Source: an uncultured Eubacteriales bacterium (lineage in GTDB: Bacteria; Bacillota; Clostridia; Lachnospirales; CAMVHY01). Taken from it: a DNA stretch of 49,934 nt. Position numbers and translations under genes: made by a program. Positions 42,432 through 49,934 of this stretch are shown one piece after another; the first letter of the stretch is position 1; the number at the start of each line of letters is the position of its first letter. The notes under the pieces are model-generated. The model had not been told where the DNA came from. It worked only from the letters and a program-made list of their open reading frames with translations, and searched no databases. The stretch is from contig CAOVHW010000008.1 in assembly GCA_948543815.1 (NCBI GenBank), positions 1 to 49,934 on the forward strand, in the 5' to 3' direction.

Positions 42432-43236
42432 TGGATTTTATTCGCCTCCAAATTTTAAATTTGTTTACGGTTTCAACGTTTATTGATGAAAAAATACTGA
42501 TTAATTGTTTTTCATCAAGATTTTTATTAAGTTTTCCATTTTTGGCAATAGAAATTTCGCCGCTTTCTTCAGAAACTACAAGAATATAAGCGTCGGAAAC
42601 TTCACTTGCACCAATTGCAGCGCGATGACGTGTGCCAAGTTCGTGTGAAGTGATGCTTTGAGTTAGTGGAAGAATGCAGGCCGCAGCTCTTATCTTATTA
42701 TTTTTGATGATAACAGCGCCATCATGCAGTGGAGTTTTATTCACAAAAATATTTACGAGCAATTGATTGGAAATGAATCCATCAATTAAAATTCCTGATT
42801 GTTCAAAGTCGCCGACCGGAACCTCGCGTTCTATTACAATTAATGCACCTGTTTTGGTTTTGGACATTGCTTTCGCCGCTTTTATTATTTCATTTATTGT
42901 GTAGCTAGAAATTTTTTGTATTGTTTCTTCAGTTTTCGTAAATGCGCTCATAAAATTTCCTTTACCAAGTTGTTCAAGTGCTTTCCGAATTTCAGGCTGA
43001 AACAAAACAATTATGGCGATTAATCCGACATTAACAGTGTTTGATATAATCCAATACAAAGTAGTGAAATTTAAGATGCCGGCAAACGCAAAAATTATCA
43101 GCAGAACGATTACGCCTTTAAATAGGGACCAAGCGCGTGTTTCTTTTATCCATAGCATAATTTTGTAAATGATATAGGTAATGATTAAGATGTCGATGAC
43201 GTCGTTTAAATTTATTATATAAGGTAAATAGTTCAA
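42424..43236 (-). CDS. cdaA: Diadenylate cyclase CdaA
   Basis: Makes c-di-AMP from two ATP, controlling potassium, osmolytes and cell-wall homeostasis. The 270-residue product has three N-terminal membrane helices and a DAC domain with the catalytic DGA in TPLHDGAVII and RHR in LGTRHRAAIGASE. The start is TTG 43236, with AGGGG upstream, 5 bp after metG. glmM, which usually follows cdaR, is not present. Confidence 0.96.
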   Translation of the reverse strand: MNYLPYIINLNDVIDILIITYIIYKIMLWIKETRAWSLFKGVIVLLIIFAFAGILNFTTLYWIISNTVNVGLIAIIVLFQPEIRKALEQLGKGNFMSAFTKTEETIQKISSYTINEIIKAAKAMSKTKTGALIVIEREVPVGDFEQSGILIDGFISNQLLVNIFVNKTPLHDGAVIIKNNKIRAAACILPLTQSITSHELGTRHRAAIGASEVSDAYILVVSEESGEISIAKNGKLNKNLDEKQLISIFSSINVETVNKFKIWRRIKSNE

Positions 43237-43241
43237 GCTTA

Positions 43242-44795
43242 TCAGCCCCTAATTTCTTTTAATTCTTTTTCCATATCAATGCGTGGGAATAGCAAATCAG
43301 ATTTTATCGCGCGAATATTTTTTGGTAGCACACCAAATTTTTTAGCGTCCTCCCAATTTATATATTGCGTATCAAAATTAAATTGTGCCAGAATTTTTTG
43401 CGGAGTACTCGGCATAAATGGATAAATTAATATTGAAATAATGCGTAAAATTTCGGTGAGTGAATACAAAAAGTTTGCGAGCTCATTTTTTTTCGTTTCA
43501 TCTTTAGCCAATGCCCAAGGTTTTATTTCATCGATATATTTATTTGCAAAACTTACGAGTGAAAAAACTTCAGTAATTGCATCGCTGAGTTTATAGTGAT
43601 TCATCAAATTTTCATAAGAATTTACTGTATCGAGCGAAATTTTTTCGAGCCGCTCATTTTTTTCATAAATATAATCGGGAAGTTGCCCACCAAAATATTT
43701 TTGAATCATACCATTTGTACGCGAAACGAGATTTCCTAAATCATTTACCAAATCAAAATTTATTCGTTTTATCAAAGCTTCATTTGTAAAATTTCCATCT
43801 TGTCCAAAAGATATTTCGCGCATCAAATAATATCGAAGTGCATCAGTTCCATAGCGTTCAACCAAAATCTGTGGGTCAACAACATTTCCTTTAGATTTAG
43901 AAATTTTTCCGCCGTCAATAGTTACCCAACCGTGTCCAAAAACTTTTTTAGGCAGTGGCATATCTAGTGCCATTAAAATTGCTGGCCAAATAATTGTATG
44001 GAAGCGAACGATTTCTTTAGCAACGAGATGAATGTCAGCCGGCCAAAATTTTTGATATTCACTATCGTCATCGCTCATGAACCCCAAAGCAGTTACATAA
44101 TTTAGCAAAGCATCAAACCAAACATAAATTATATGTTCTTTGTCAAAATCGACAGGAATTCCCCACTTAAAAGATGTACGTGATACGCATAAATCTTCGA
44201 GGCCAGGCTTTAAAAAATTATTAATCATTTCATTGCGGCGGGATTCAGGTTCAATGAAATCAGGATTATCTTCGATAAATTTTATGATACGGTCTTGATA
44301 TTTTGACAGGCGAAAAAAGTATGCGGTTTCCTTAATTTTTTCAACATCGCGGCCGCAGTCAGGACATTTTCCATTTACCAATTGATGTTCAGTAAAGAAA
44401 GTTTCACATGGCGTACAATATAATCCTTCATATTCAGATTTATAGATGTCGCCGGAGTCATACAACTTTTTGAAAATTTTTTGCAGTGCACGGACGTGAT
44501 TATCATTTGTAGTACGCATAAATATCTCGTAATCGATATTCATTATTTTCCACAAATTTTTAATCCATACGACTATTGAGTCGACGTAGTCTTTAGGTGG
44601 CATATTATTTTGACGAGCGATACGTTCAATTTTTTGGCCGTGTTCATCAGTTCCCGTTAAAAATTTCACATTATAGCCTTGTAATTTTTTAAAGCGAGCC
44701 AAAGTATCAGCAGCGACAGTTGTATAGCAATGGCCGATGTGTAGATTTGAGTTGCAAAAATAAATAGGGGTAGTGATATAAAAATTTTTATTCAC
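43242..44795 (-). CDS. metG: Methionyl-tRNA synthetase
   Basis: Charges tRNA-Met. The 517-residue product has the class I HIGH motif in SNLHIGHCYTT, a zinc knuckle with CTPCETFF and CPDCGRD, FGHGWVTIDGGKISKSKGN (KMSKS variant) and an anticodon-binding helical domain. It lacks the C-terminal tRNA-binding domain of the longer (about 650-residue) bacterial enzymes. The start is GTG 44795 after AAGGAG. Confidence 0.97.
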   Translation of the reverse strand: MNKNFYITTPIYFCNSNLHIGHCYTTVAADTLARFKKLQGYNVKFLTGTDEHGQKIERIARQNNMPPKDYVDSIVVWIKNLWKIMNIDYEIFMRTTNDNHVRALQKIFKKLYDSGDIYKSEYEGLYCTPCETFFTEHQLVNGKCPDCGRDVEKIKETAYFFRLSKYQDRIIKFIEDNPDFIEPESRRNEMINNFLKPGLEDLCVSRTSFKWGIPVDFDKEHIIYVWFDALLNYVTALGFMSDDDSEYQKFWPADIHLVAKEIVRFHTIIWPAILMALDMPLPKKVFGHGWVTIDGGKISKSKGNVVDPQILVERYGTDALRYYLMREISFGQDGNFTNEALIKRINFDLVNDLGNLVSRTNGMIQKYFGGQLPDYIYEKNERLEKISLDTVNSYENLMNHYKLSDAITEVFSLVSFANKYIDEIKPWALAKDETKKNELANFLYSLTEILRIISILIYPFMPSTPQKILAQFNFDTQYINWEDAKKFGVLPKNIRAIKSDLLFPRIDMEKELKEIRG

Positions 44796-44830
44796 GTTTA
44801 TTTCTCCTTATCATGAAAATTTATTAATCA

Positions 44831-45961
44831 TTATAAAACTTTTTGGTAGATATTTTCGACTGCACGTGCAAATTTTTCTGCGGACAAATTTTGAATAGTT
44901 TTTGAAGCCGCATCAATAATTTGGTTTTGTAGATTATTTTTTATTTGAAGCAATATATCAGCGAGTTCATCGGGATTATTAAAAACGTAGCCGTTTTTTT
45001 GATGAGTTATAAGATTTTTTACACTTGCATCATTTTTGGCAACGACAACAATTTTTGAAGCCATAGCTTCGATATAAGTAAGGCCTTGAGTTTCAGAAGT
45101 TGATGCGCTCGCAAAAACATTCGCAAGTTTGTAAAATAAATTTATATTTTGCCATTCGATTTCACCGGTAAAAATAGCGGGAATGTGAAGTTGATTTGCT
45201 AAATTTTTTAATATATCGAGATACGGACCGCCACCAACTATCAACAATTTTGCATTAGGAATTTTTTGCAATATATTTGGCATTTGCGATATTAAAACGT
45301 CGATACTTTTTTCTTTTGCAAGCCGTCCCAAAAATAAAATTACAAAATCATTTTTATTTATGCCAAGCTCTTTTTTTTTAGCATCTATAATTTCTGATGC
45401 GATTTCATTCGAAAATTTTTCAAGGGTTATACCGGTTGGAATTATTTCTATCGGACGAATAACGCCGTAATTTTTTAGCGAGTCTTTAGTTTTTTCTGTT
45501 GGCGCAATTACAATTTTTGCACGATTGCAAAAAATTCGGCTGAATTTTTGCGCCATCTTCGGCGAAATTAAATGACCTTTCGCTATGTAGTGGACATAAT
45601 CTTCGTACATTGTGTGATAGGTGTGAACCATGGGGATTTTTAAAAATTCCGATACGATTTTACCAAAAATTCCGATTGAAAATTCCGTTTGCGTATGAAT
45701 TACGTCAAGATTAAATTTCTTCATCTTCAACAATAATTTTGGTGAATAAAAAAAAGCGATGCGATAGGTCGGCAGAAATACAAACGGCATACTTGGTAAT
45801 CGAAAAACATCCGGACGCGACTCTTTCATCATTGGATTAGAAGTCGTAAAGATATAAACTTTGTGGCCGCGTTTTTGCATTTCATCTTTTAACATTTTTA
45901 TTGAAGTTGCAACGCCATTTACATGAGGATAATAAGTATCCGTAAAAATACCAATATTCAT
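44831..45961 (-). CDS. GT4 family glycosyltransferase
   Basis: Retaining GT-B glycosyltransferase of 376 residues. It begins MNIGIFTDTYYPHVNGVATS, has HTYHTMYEDYVHY, IPTGI, the nucleotide-site FLGRLAKEKSIDVL, and the catalytic E-x7-E-like SETQGLTYIEAMAS. It is closest in appearance to the diacylglycerol glucosyltransferases that make membrane glycolipids, but the acceptor is not certain. It lies between tyrS and metG. Confidence 0.88.
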   Translation of the reverse strand: MNIGIFTDTYYPHVNGVATSIKMLKDEMQKRGHKVYIFTTSNPMMKESRPDVFRLPSMPFVFLPTYRIAFFYSPKLLLKMKKFNLDVIHTQTEFSIGIFGKIVSEFLKIPMVHTYHTMYEDYVHYIAKGHLISPKMAQKFSRIFCNRAKIVIAPTEKTKDSLKNYGVIRPIEIIPTGITLEKFSNEIASEIIDAKKKELGINKNDFVILFLGRLAKEKSIDVLISQMPNILQKIPNAKLLIVGGGPYLDILKNLANQLHIPAIFTGEIEWQNINLFYKLANVFASASTSETQGLTYIEAMASKIVVVAKNDASVKNLITHQKNGYVFNNPDELADILLQIKNNLQNQIIDAASKTIQNLSAEKFARAVENIYQKVL

Positions 45962-45971
45962 TTTTTGGCTC

Positions 45972-47180
45972 CTAATCGATTAATTTTATGCGATGGAAAA
46001 TTTTCTTACCTTTTTGAATTAACATTTGTTCATTATCAAAATTTTCAAGATTGACTAAATAATTCACATCAGAAATTTTTTGTCCATTTATTTTTAATCC
46101 ACCTTGCGTAATAATTCGGCGGCATTCACTTTTTGATGGAACTAAATTTATTTTTAAAAGTAAGTCCGCAATATTTATTCCGTCTTCAAAAATATTTTTG
46201 GAAAGTTCAGCAGTTGGCATAAAATCTGAAAAATTTTCGTTGCCAAACAAAGATTTTGATGCTTGTAAAGCTTTTTGAGCTTCATCTTTACCGTGAATCG
46301 TTTTAGTTATTTCGTACGCTAATTTTTCTTTTGCACCGTTAATATCTTTTAAAATTTCTGCAATTTCATCGAGCGAAAGAAATGTCAAAAGTTTCAAACA
46401 TTTTTCTACGTCATCATCATGAATATTTCGCCAGTATTGAAAAAATTCATAAGGAGAAGTTTTATTTTTGTCGAGCCAAACTGCACCGGACATACTTTTC
46501 CCCATTTTTTGTCCATCACTTCTTGTGAGAAGTTTTAGTGTCAAGCCATAAACAGTTTTATTTTCAACGCGTCGAATTAAATCTACGCCGGCTAATATAT
46601 TTGACCATTGGTCATTTCCGCCACATTGTACCGTACAACCGTAGCGATGATACAATTCAAGGAAATCATATGCTTGCATTAACATGTAATTAAATTCGTA
46701 GAATGAAAGTCCACGCTCAAATCGAGTGCGATATGCATCGGCCGTAAGCATTTTATTCACAGAAAAATGAATTCCGTACGTGCGTATAAAATCGACGTAA
46801 TTTAATTTCAAAAGCCAATCTGCATTGTCAACTAAAATTGCATTGTCAAAATCAATTAGATTTTGCAATTGTGCTTTGAAACAATTTACGTTATGAGAAA
46901 TTTCGTCGCGGCTCATAATTCTTCGCATTTCAGTTTTATCGGTTGGGTCGCCAATTGTTGCCGTACCGCCGCCAATTAAAAAAATTGGTCTGTGTCCGGC
47001 TTTTTGTAGATGCGACATCGCCATAATAGGAATAAAATGCCCAACGGTTAAACTATCAGCGGTTGGGTCAAATCCAGTATAAAAAGTAACTTTCTGTTCA
47101 CTAAATAATTTTTCTAATGCGGGGAAATTTGTAGATTGCTCAAAAAATCCACGTTCTTGAAGATTTTTAAATACGTTCAT
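45972..47180 (-). CDS. tyrS: Tyrosyl-tRNA synthetase
   Basis: Charges tRNA-Tyr. The 402-residue product shows FYTGFDPTADSLTVGHFIPI (HIGH equivalent), QCGGNDQWSNI, KMGKSMSG (KMSKS equivalent) and a C-terminal S4 RNA-binding domain (PSKSECRRIITQGGLKINGQ). ATG 47180 follows GGAGGAAAAA; the ATG at 47192 is upstream of that site. It overlaps the chrA stop by 4 bp (ATGA). Confidence 0.97.
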   Translation of the reverse strand: MNVFKNLQERGFFEQSTNFPALEKLFSEQKVTFYTGFDPTADSLTVGHFIPIMAMSHLQKAGHRPIFLIGGGTATIGDPTDKTEMRRIMSRDEISHNVNCFKAQLQNLIDFDNAILVDNADWLLKLNYVDFIRTYGIHFSVNKMLTADAYRTRFERGLSFYEFNYMLMQAYDFLELYHRYGCTVQCGGNDQWSNILAGVDLIRRVENKTVYGLTLKLLTRSDGQKMGKSMSGAVWLDKNKTSPYEFFQYWRNIHDDDVEKCLKLLTFLSLDEIAEILKDINGAKEKLAYEITKTIHGKDEAQKALQASKSLFGNENFSDFMPTAELSKNIFEDGINIADLLLKINLVPSKSECRRIITQGGLKINGQKISDVNYLVNLENFDNEQMLIQKGKKIFHRIKLID

Positions 47181-47710
47181 TTTTTCCTCCATCCATATAT
47201 TAATGATAAAAGTGCGGCAAAAATAATAACATATTGCGGTGATATTTTAAATGCTAAGATAAGGCTTAAAATAAAAATTAAGAATTGAAATCTATCTTTA
47301 ATACCAGTTTTAAAAAGCGAGATAATTGAAATTAAAATCATTGCAATAGTAAGAGCTTGAATAGCTACGAAAATTTTTTGTACTAAAATATATTCATGAA
47401 GTTTAGCGAAAAAAATTGCCACAATAATTATTATTATAGCAGGAAAAGTTATCATACCCAAAGTTGCAGCGATACTTCCTTTTAATCCGTAAACTTTTTT
47501 ACCAATTGCCGTTGCCGTATTTATTGCAATTACTCCGGGAAGAGATTGAGCGAGAGTAAAGTAATCGGAAATTTCTTCGTCACTTATCCATTTTTTTTTA
47601 TCAACGACTTCATTACGAATGATAGGAAGCATTGCATATCCACTACCGAGAGTAAATCCGCCAATTTTTGCGAATGTAAAATATAAGTCAAGTAATTTTT
47701 TGATGGTAAT
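47177..47710 (-). CDS. chrA: ChrA-type chromate/anion transporter, single-domain, non-ATG start
   Basis: CHR-family membrane protein of about 177 residues with the motifs FTFAKIGGFTLGSGYAMLP, SLPGVIAINTATAIGKKVYG and about five hydrophobic helices. Family members move chromate or other anions; single-domain forms normally work in adjacent pairs, yet only one is here. A strong AAGGAG (47720-47715) precedes the conserved region, but no ATG, GTG or TTG is in frame near it. The only candidates are ATT 47710 or ATC 47704. The long frame reaching 47809 would run into trmB and is not credible. Confidence 0.78.
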   Translation of the reverse strand: MTIKKLLDLYFTFAKIGGFTLGSGYAMLPIIRNEVVDKKKWISDEEISDYFTLAQSLPGVIAINTATAIGKKVYGLKGSIAATLGMITFPAIIIIIVAIFFAKLHEYILVQKIFVAIQALTIAMILISIISLFKTGIKDRFQFLIFILSLILAFKISPQYVIIFAALLSLIYGWRKK

Positions 47711-47725
47711 AACACTCCTTAAAAA

Positions 47726-47754
47726 TTTTTTTTGTATATATTTTGTGCTAAAAT
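47726..47754 (+). promoter_or_regulatory. Probable extended -10 promoter of trmB
   Basis: TAAAAT (47749-47754) is preceded by TGC, giving an extended -10; a T-rich stretch lies where the -35 would be. It is 25 bp before the trmB ATG. Confidence 0.5.
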
Positions 47755-47779
47755 ATGAAAAAAATTTTGGGAGACTATT

Positions 47780-48400
47780 ATGCGGATACGTAAAAAAAAG
47801 TGGGCACAAAATGAAATTGATAATAGCAAATTAATTATTAATGAAAATTTTGATGGTAATTGGGAAAAATATTTTGGGAATAAAAATAAAATTTGTGTTG
47901 AAATCGGTTGCGGTAAGGGAAAATTTATAAATGTAATGGCACAAAAATTCCCTGATAAAAATTTTATCGCTATCGAAAAATATTTACACATAATTGCAAT
48001 GGGAGTTAGGCGTGCAAATAATTTTTTACCAAATCTCGCTTTTATTATTGACGATGTAATTAATATTGAAAAATATTTTAGTGCGGTAAAGATTGATTCA
48101 CTTTATATAAATTTTTGTGACCCATGGCATAAAAAACGTCATGCAAAACGTCGTTTGACTCATAAAAATTTTTTAGATATCTATAAAAAAATATTAGCGG
48201 ATAATGGTAAAATTTATTTTAAAACGGATAATGTACCTTTATTTGAATTCTCACTTAATCAATTTTGTGAAGATGGTTGGAAGTTAAAAAATATTTCATT
48301 TGATTTGCATAAAACTAATTTCGATAATGTTACTACAGAATATGAGGAGAAATTTTCTGCATTAGGTATGCCGATTTTTTACTGTGAAGCATTTTTTTAA
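47780..48400 (+). CDS. trmB: tRNA (guanine-N7-)-methyltransferase
   Basis: Methylates G46 of tRNA with S-adenosylmethionine. The 206-residue product shows VEIGCGKGKFI (SAM site), NFIAIEKY, NFCDPWHKKRHAKRRL and the C-terminal TEYEEKFSALGMPIF, all hallmarks. GGGAG precedes ATG 47780. Confidence 0.96.
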   Translation: MRIRKKKWAQNEIDNSKLIINENFDGNWEKYFGNKNKICVEIGCGKGKFINVMAQKFPDKNFIAIEKYLHIIAMGVRRANNFLPNLAFIIDDVINIEKYFSAVKIDSLYINFCDPWHKKRHAKRRLTHKNFLDIYKKILADNGKIYFKTDNVPLFEFSLNQFCEDGWKLKNISFDLHKTNFDNVTTEYEEKFSALGMPIFYCEAFF

Positions 48401-48429
48401 TTGATAAATTTCTATTTTAGGTATATAAT
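48401..48429 (+). promoter_or_regulatory. Promoter of ssrA
   Basis: TTGATA (48401-48406), a 17-bp spacer and a perfect TATAAT (48424-48429), ending 12 bp before the tmRNA 5' end. The -35 starts at the base after the trmB stop. Confidence 0.9.
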
Positions 48430-48440
48430 AAATTTTTTAA

Positions 48441-48779
48441 GGGGATGTAATGGATTCGACGAGGATTTTGAAACGCAATAAGCTATCCGTTTTGTTCGCG
48501 TTAAGAACTCTTTTATAAATAATAACTGACGAATTAAATTACGCAGTAGCTGCCTAAGCAGCTCGCCATTTTAAAAATTCCTGTGGTTTTTAATTTTGGC
48601 GTCGACTACACAGGTAAATATTTTTATGAAAGCTTTGACATAAAAATATAATTTATGAAGCTACTATAAATTAAGTGAGTTGATTCACTTTCTTTATGGG
48701 AATTTTTATTAATCAACTATGATAGTAGAAAGTTGCGTGTAAAGATTTTCGGACAGGGGTTCAATTCCCCTCATCTCCA
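48441..48779 (+). ncRNA. ssrA: Transfer-messenger RNA (tmRNA)
   Basis: One-piece tmRNA. The 5' end GGGGATG pairs with CATCTCC at the 3' end to form the tRNA-like acceptor, and the T arm with GGTTCAATTCC is clear. The message frame at 48525-48554 reads TDELNYAVAA followed by TAA (48555-48557), assuming resumption at ACT. Pseudoknot regions follow. The terminal CCA is not encoded. It rescues stalled ribosomes together with SmpB, which is not in this window. Confidence 0.95.
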
Positions 48780-48783
48780 TTTA

Positions 48784-48818
48784 AACTGTCAATAACTTAA
48801 TTATTGACGGTTTTTTTT
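48784..48818 (+). terminator. Intrinsic terminator of ssrA
   Basis: AACTGTCAATAA and TTATTGACGGTT form a 12-pair stem with one wobble, loop CTTAA, followed by T6 after the stem. Confidence 0.88.
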
Positions 48819-48845
48819 ATATTTCATCATAAAAATGATACGTAT

Positions 48846-48874
48846 TTGTTATTTGTAAAAAAGTTAGATATAAT
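48846..48874 (+). promoter_or_regulatory. Promoter upstream of the DUF3737 gene
   Basis: TTGTTA (48846-48851), a 17-bp spacer and a perfect TATAAT (48869-48874), giving a leader of about 100 nt before ATG 48984. Confidence 0.75.
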
Positions 48875-48983
48875 AAAACAACTATAATAGTAATTAATAA
48901 ATTTTTTTAGGTTATATAACTTCACTTCTATATACATTTTAATGACAAGATAAGAAAATAATAAAAGAGTGAGGCGATAAAAA

Positions 48984-49883
48984 ATGAAAAATTTAATTGA
49001 AGGAAAAATTTATGATGAAGAAAGAGCTTTGTATCATTTACAAGATACAAAAGTAAGTAAATGTATTTTTGCCGGTAAAAAAGATGGAGAGTCAGTATTA
49101 AAAGAAACTAGAAATATAATAGTAGATAACTGTAGTTTTTCATTAAGATATCCATTATGGCATGTTCAAAAATATAAATTGCTAAATTCAAAATTAGATG
49201 AAAAAACAAGGGCACCTATTTGGTATTCAAATAATGGTTTAATAGAAAAATGTAATATAAAAGGAATAAAAACTTTAAGAGAATGTAGTAACATAAAAAT
49301 TATAAATTCCAAAATAGATTCTAAAGAATTTGGTTGGAAATGTAATAATGTAGAGATGAAAGATACGAATATTATTTCAGAATATATATTTTTATTTAGT
49401 AAAAATGTTAAATTAGATAATATAAATTTTGAAGGTAAATATTCTTTTCAGTATATGGAGAATTTAGAGATAAATAATTCTAAATTAGATACAAAAGATG
49501 CATTTTGGCATAGTAAAAATATTATAATAAAAAATTCTATTTTAAAAGGAGAATACTTAGCTTGGTTTTCAGATGATACAACATTTATTAATTGTAAGAT
49601 TATAAGTAAACAACCATTTTGTTATTGCACAAATTTAAAATTAATAAATTGTGAGATGGAAAATACAGATCTTGCATTTGAGTATTCAGAAGTAAATGCG
49701 GATATAAAAGGACATGTGATATCAATTAAAAATCCAAAGTTAGGAACAATTGTTGTAGATAGTGTAGGGGAAATTATAAGCCAGGATTCTATTATGCCAG
49801 TAAAGGGAAAAGTATTTATAAGAGAAAAATTTAAGAATAAAAATGGAGAAATAAATATACAAAAAAGCAACTCAATAAAATGA
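48984..49883 (+). CDS. DUF3737 family protein, right-handed beta-helix
   Basis: 299-residue protein of the DUF3737 family. It begins MKNLIEGKIYDEERALYHLQ and is built of repeated turns rich in Asn and Ile (NIIVDNCSF, NIKIINSKI, NVEMKDTNI, NLEINNSKL, NIIIKNSIL, NLKLINCEM), the pattern of a parallel beta-helix. Function is unknown; there is no signal peptide. GAGGCGAT precedes the ATG. The TGA stop (49881-49883) is made by the tip of an insertion sequence, so the natural last residues may have been replaced. Confidence 0.88.
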   Translation: MKNLIEGKIYDEERALYHLQDTKVSKCIFAGKKDGESVLKETRNIIVDNCSFSLRYPLWHVQKYKLLNSKLDEKTRAPIWYSNNGLIEKCNIKGIKTLRECSNIKIINSKIDSKEFGWKCNNVEMKDTNIISEYIFLFSKNVKLDNINFEGKYSFQYMENLEINNSKLDTKDAFWHSKNIIIKNSILKGEYLAWFSDDTTFINCKIISKQPFCYCTNLKLINCEMENTDLAFEYSEVNADIKGHVISIKNPKLGTIVVDSVGEIISQDSIMPVKGKVFIREKFKNKNGEINIQKSNSIK

Positions 49884-49934
49884 AGTGAACCCCTTTTGTT
49901 AGACAAAGAATTTAACGAAAGGGGAATTTTCATG
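49880..49934 (+). mobile_element. Left end of the same IS3-family (IS150-like) element, outward-facing
   Basis: Exact inverted copy of positions 1-55. After one A, the tip reads TGAAGTGAACCCC, then TTTTGTTAGAC, then AAAGGGG as a ribosome-binding site and ATG at 49932-49934, the probable start of transposase orfA. CCCCTTTTGTTA and TAACGAAAGGGG within it can form a 12-pair hairpin (one wobble) that covers the ribosome-binding site. The rest of the element lies outside the window. Confidence 0.7.

Noticed and set aside
47711..47809. Long N-terminal extension of chrA up to 47809
   Set aside because: It would overlap the trmB start on the other strand, pass through a good ribosome-binding site and add residues with no family match.
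49885..49934. The terminal hairpin as a transcription terminator of the DUF3737 gene
   Set aside because: The stem is followed only by AATTTTCATG with no proper T-run, and the identical sequence occurs beside an unrelated gene. An IS end explains it better.
1..49934. CRISPR array, toxin-antitoxin pair, prophage or defence island
   Set aside because: No regularly spaced direct repeats, cas genes, phage structural genes or recognisable toxin-antitoxin pairs were seen on either strand.

Overview
The window looks like one complete assembled contig from a low-GC bacterium of the Bacillota (Firmicutes), of the Clostridia/Negativicutes grade. The evidence is AT-rich DNA, zinc-type S14 and L36, a KOW-domain gene between map and infA, a DUF4364-dnaE pair, cdaA-cdaR, a VanW protein, and strong AGGAGG ribosome-binding sites with many TTG starts. 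The MinD/MinE pair fits either class. I cannot place it more finely from sequence alone. Nearly everything is chromosomal housekeeping.

Layout. 1-55 and 49880-49934 are the same 55 bp in inverted orientation. They look like the left end of an IS3-family (IS150-group-like) insertion sequence, each running outward up to the ATG of the transposase orfA. From 90 to 8.7 kb there is a small unknown gene, pgi, a PHP phosphatase, a CatB/Vat-like acetyltransferase with recX, yajC, and a leftward group feoA-feoB-vanW-M16 peptidase-dut. From 8.7 to 11.8 kb runs a rightward group aroH-cmk-folA-lysC plus a tiny membrane peptide, then a tRNA-Met(CAU). From 12.0 to 16.1 kb is a leftward unit minD-minE-GltD-like oxidoreductase-papain-like protease, with no minC. 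From 16.2 to 20.9 kb is DUF4364-dnaE-degV, followed by a palindromic repeat cluster, sstT, and two monocistronic genes I do not recognise.

From 24.4 to 39.9 kb lies an uninterrupted S10-spc-alpha ribosomal supercluster (rpsJ to rplQ, with secY, adk, map, a KOW gene, infA, rpmJ and rpoA). It has its own promoter and a roughly 180-nt structured leader, and is not attached to the str operon. From 40.0 to 47.7 kb is a leftward seven-gene unit: chrA (apparently a non-ATG start), tyrS, a GT4 glycosyltransferase, metG, cdaA, cdaR and a HlyD-like adaptor. The window ends with trmB, tmRNA (ssrA, predicted tag TDELNYAVAA) and a DUF3737 gene whose stop codon is supplied by the IS tip.

How it works together. 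The ribosomal cluster, tRNA, tmRNA, trmB and two aminoacyl-tRNA synthetases form a translation core. dnaE, cmk, dut and folA supply DNA synthesis. cdaA/cdaR make and control c-di-AMP, and MinDE places division. I see no CRISPR array, prophage or defence island. The most interesting signals are non-coding or organisational: the inverted IS ends with a hairpin that can hide the transposase ribosome-binding site, the S10 leader whose 5' part can pair with the rpsJ Shine-Dalgarno, a dispersed palindromic repeat placed after stop codons, the chrA start, and two orphan genes just upstream of the S10 operon.
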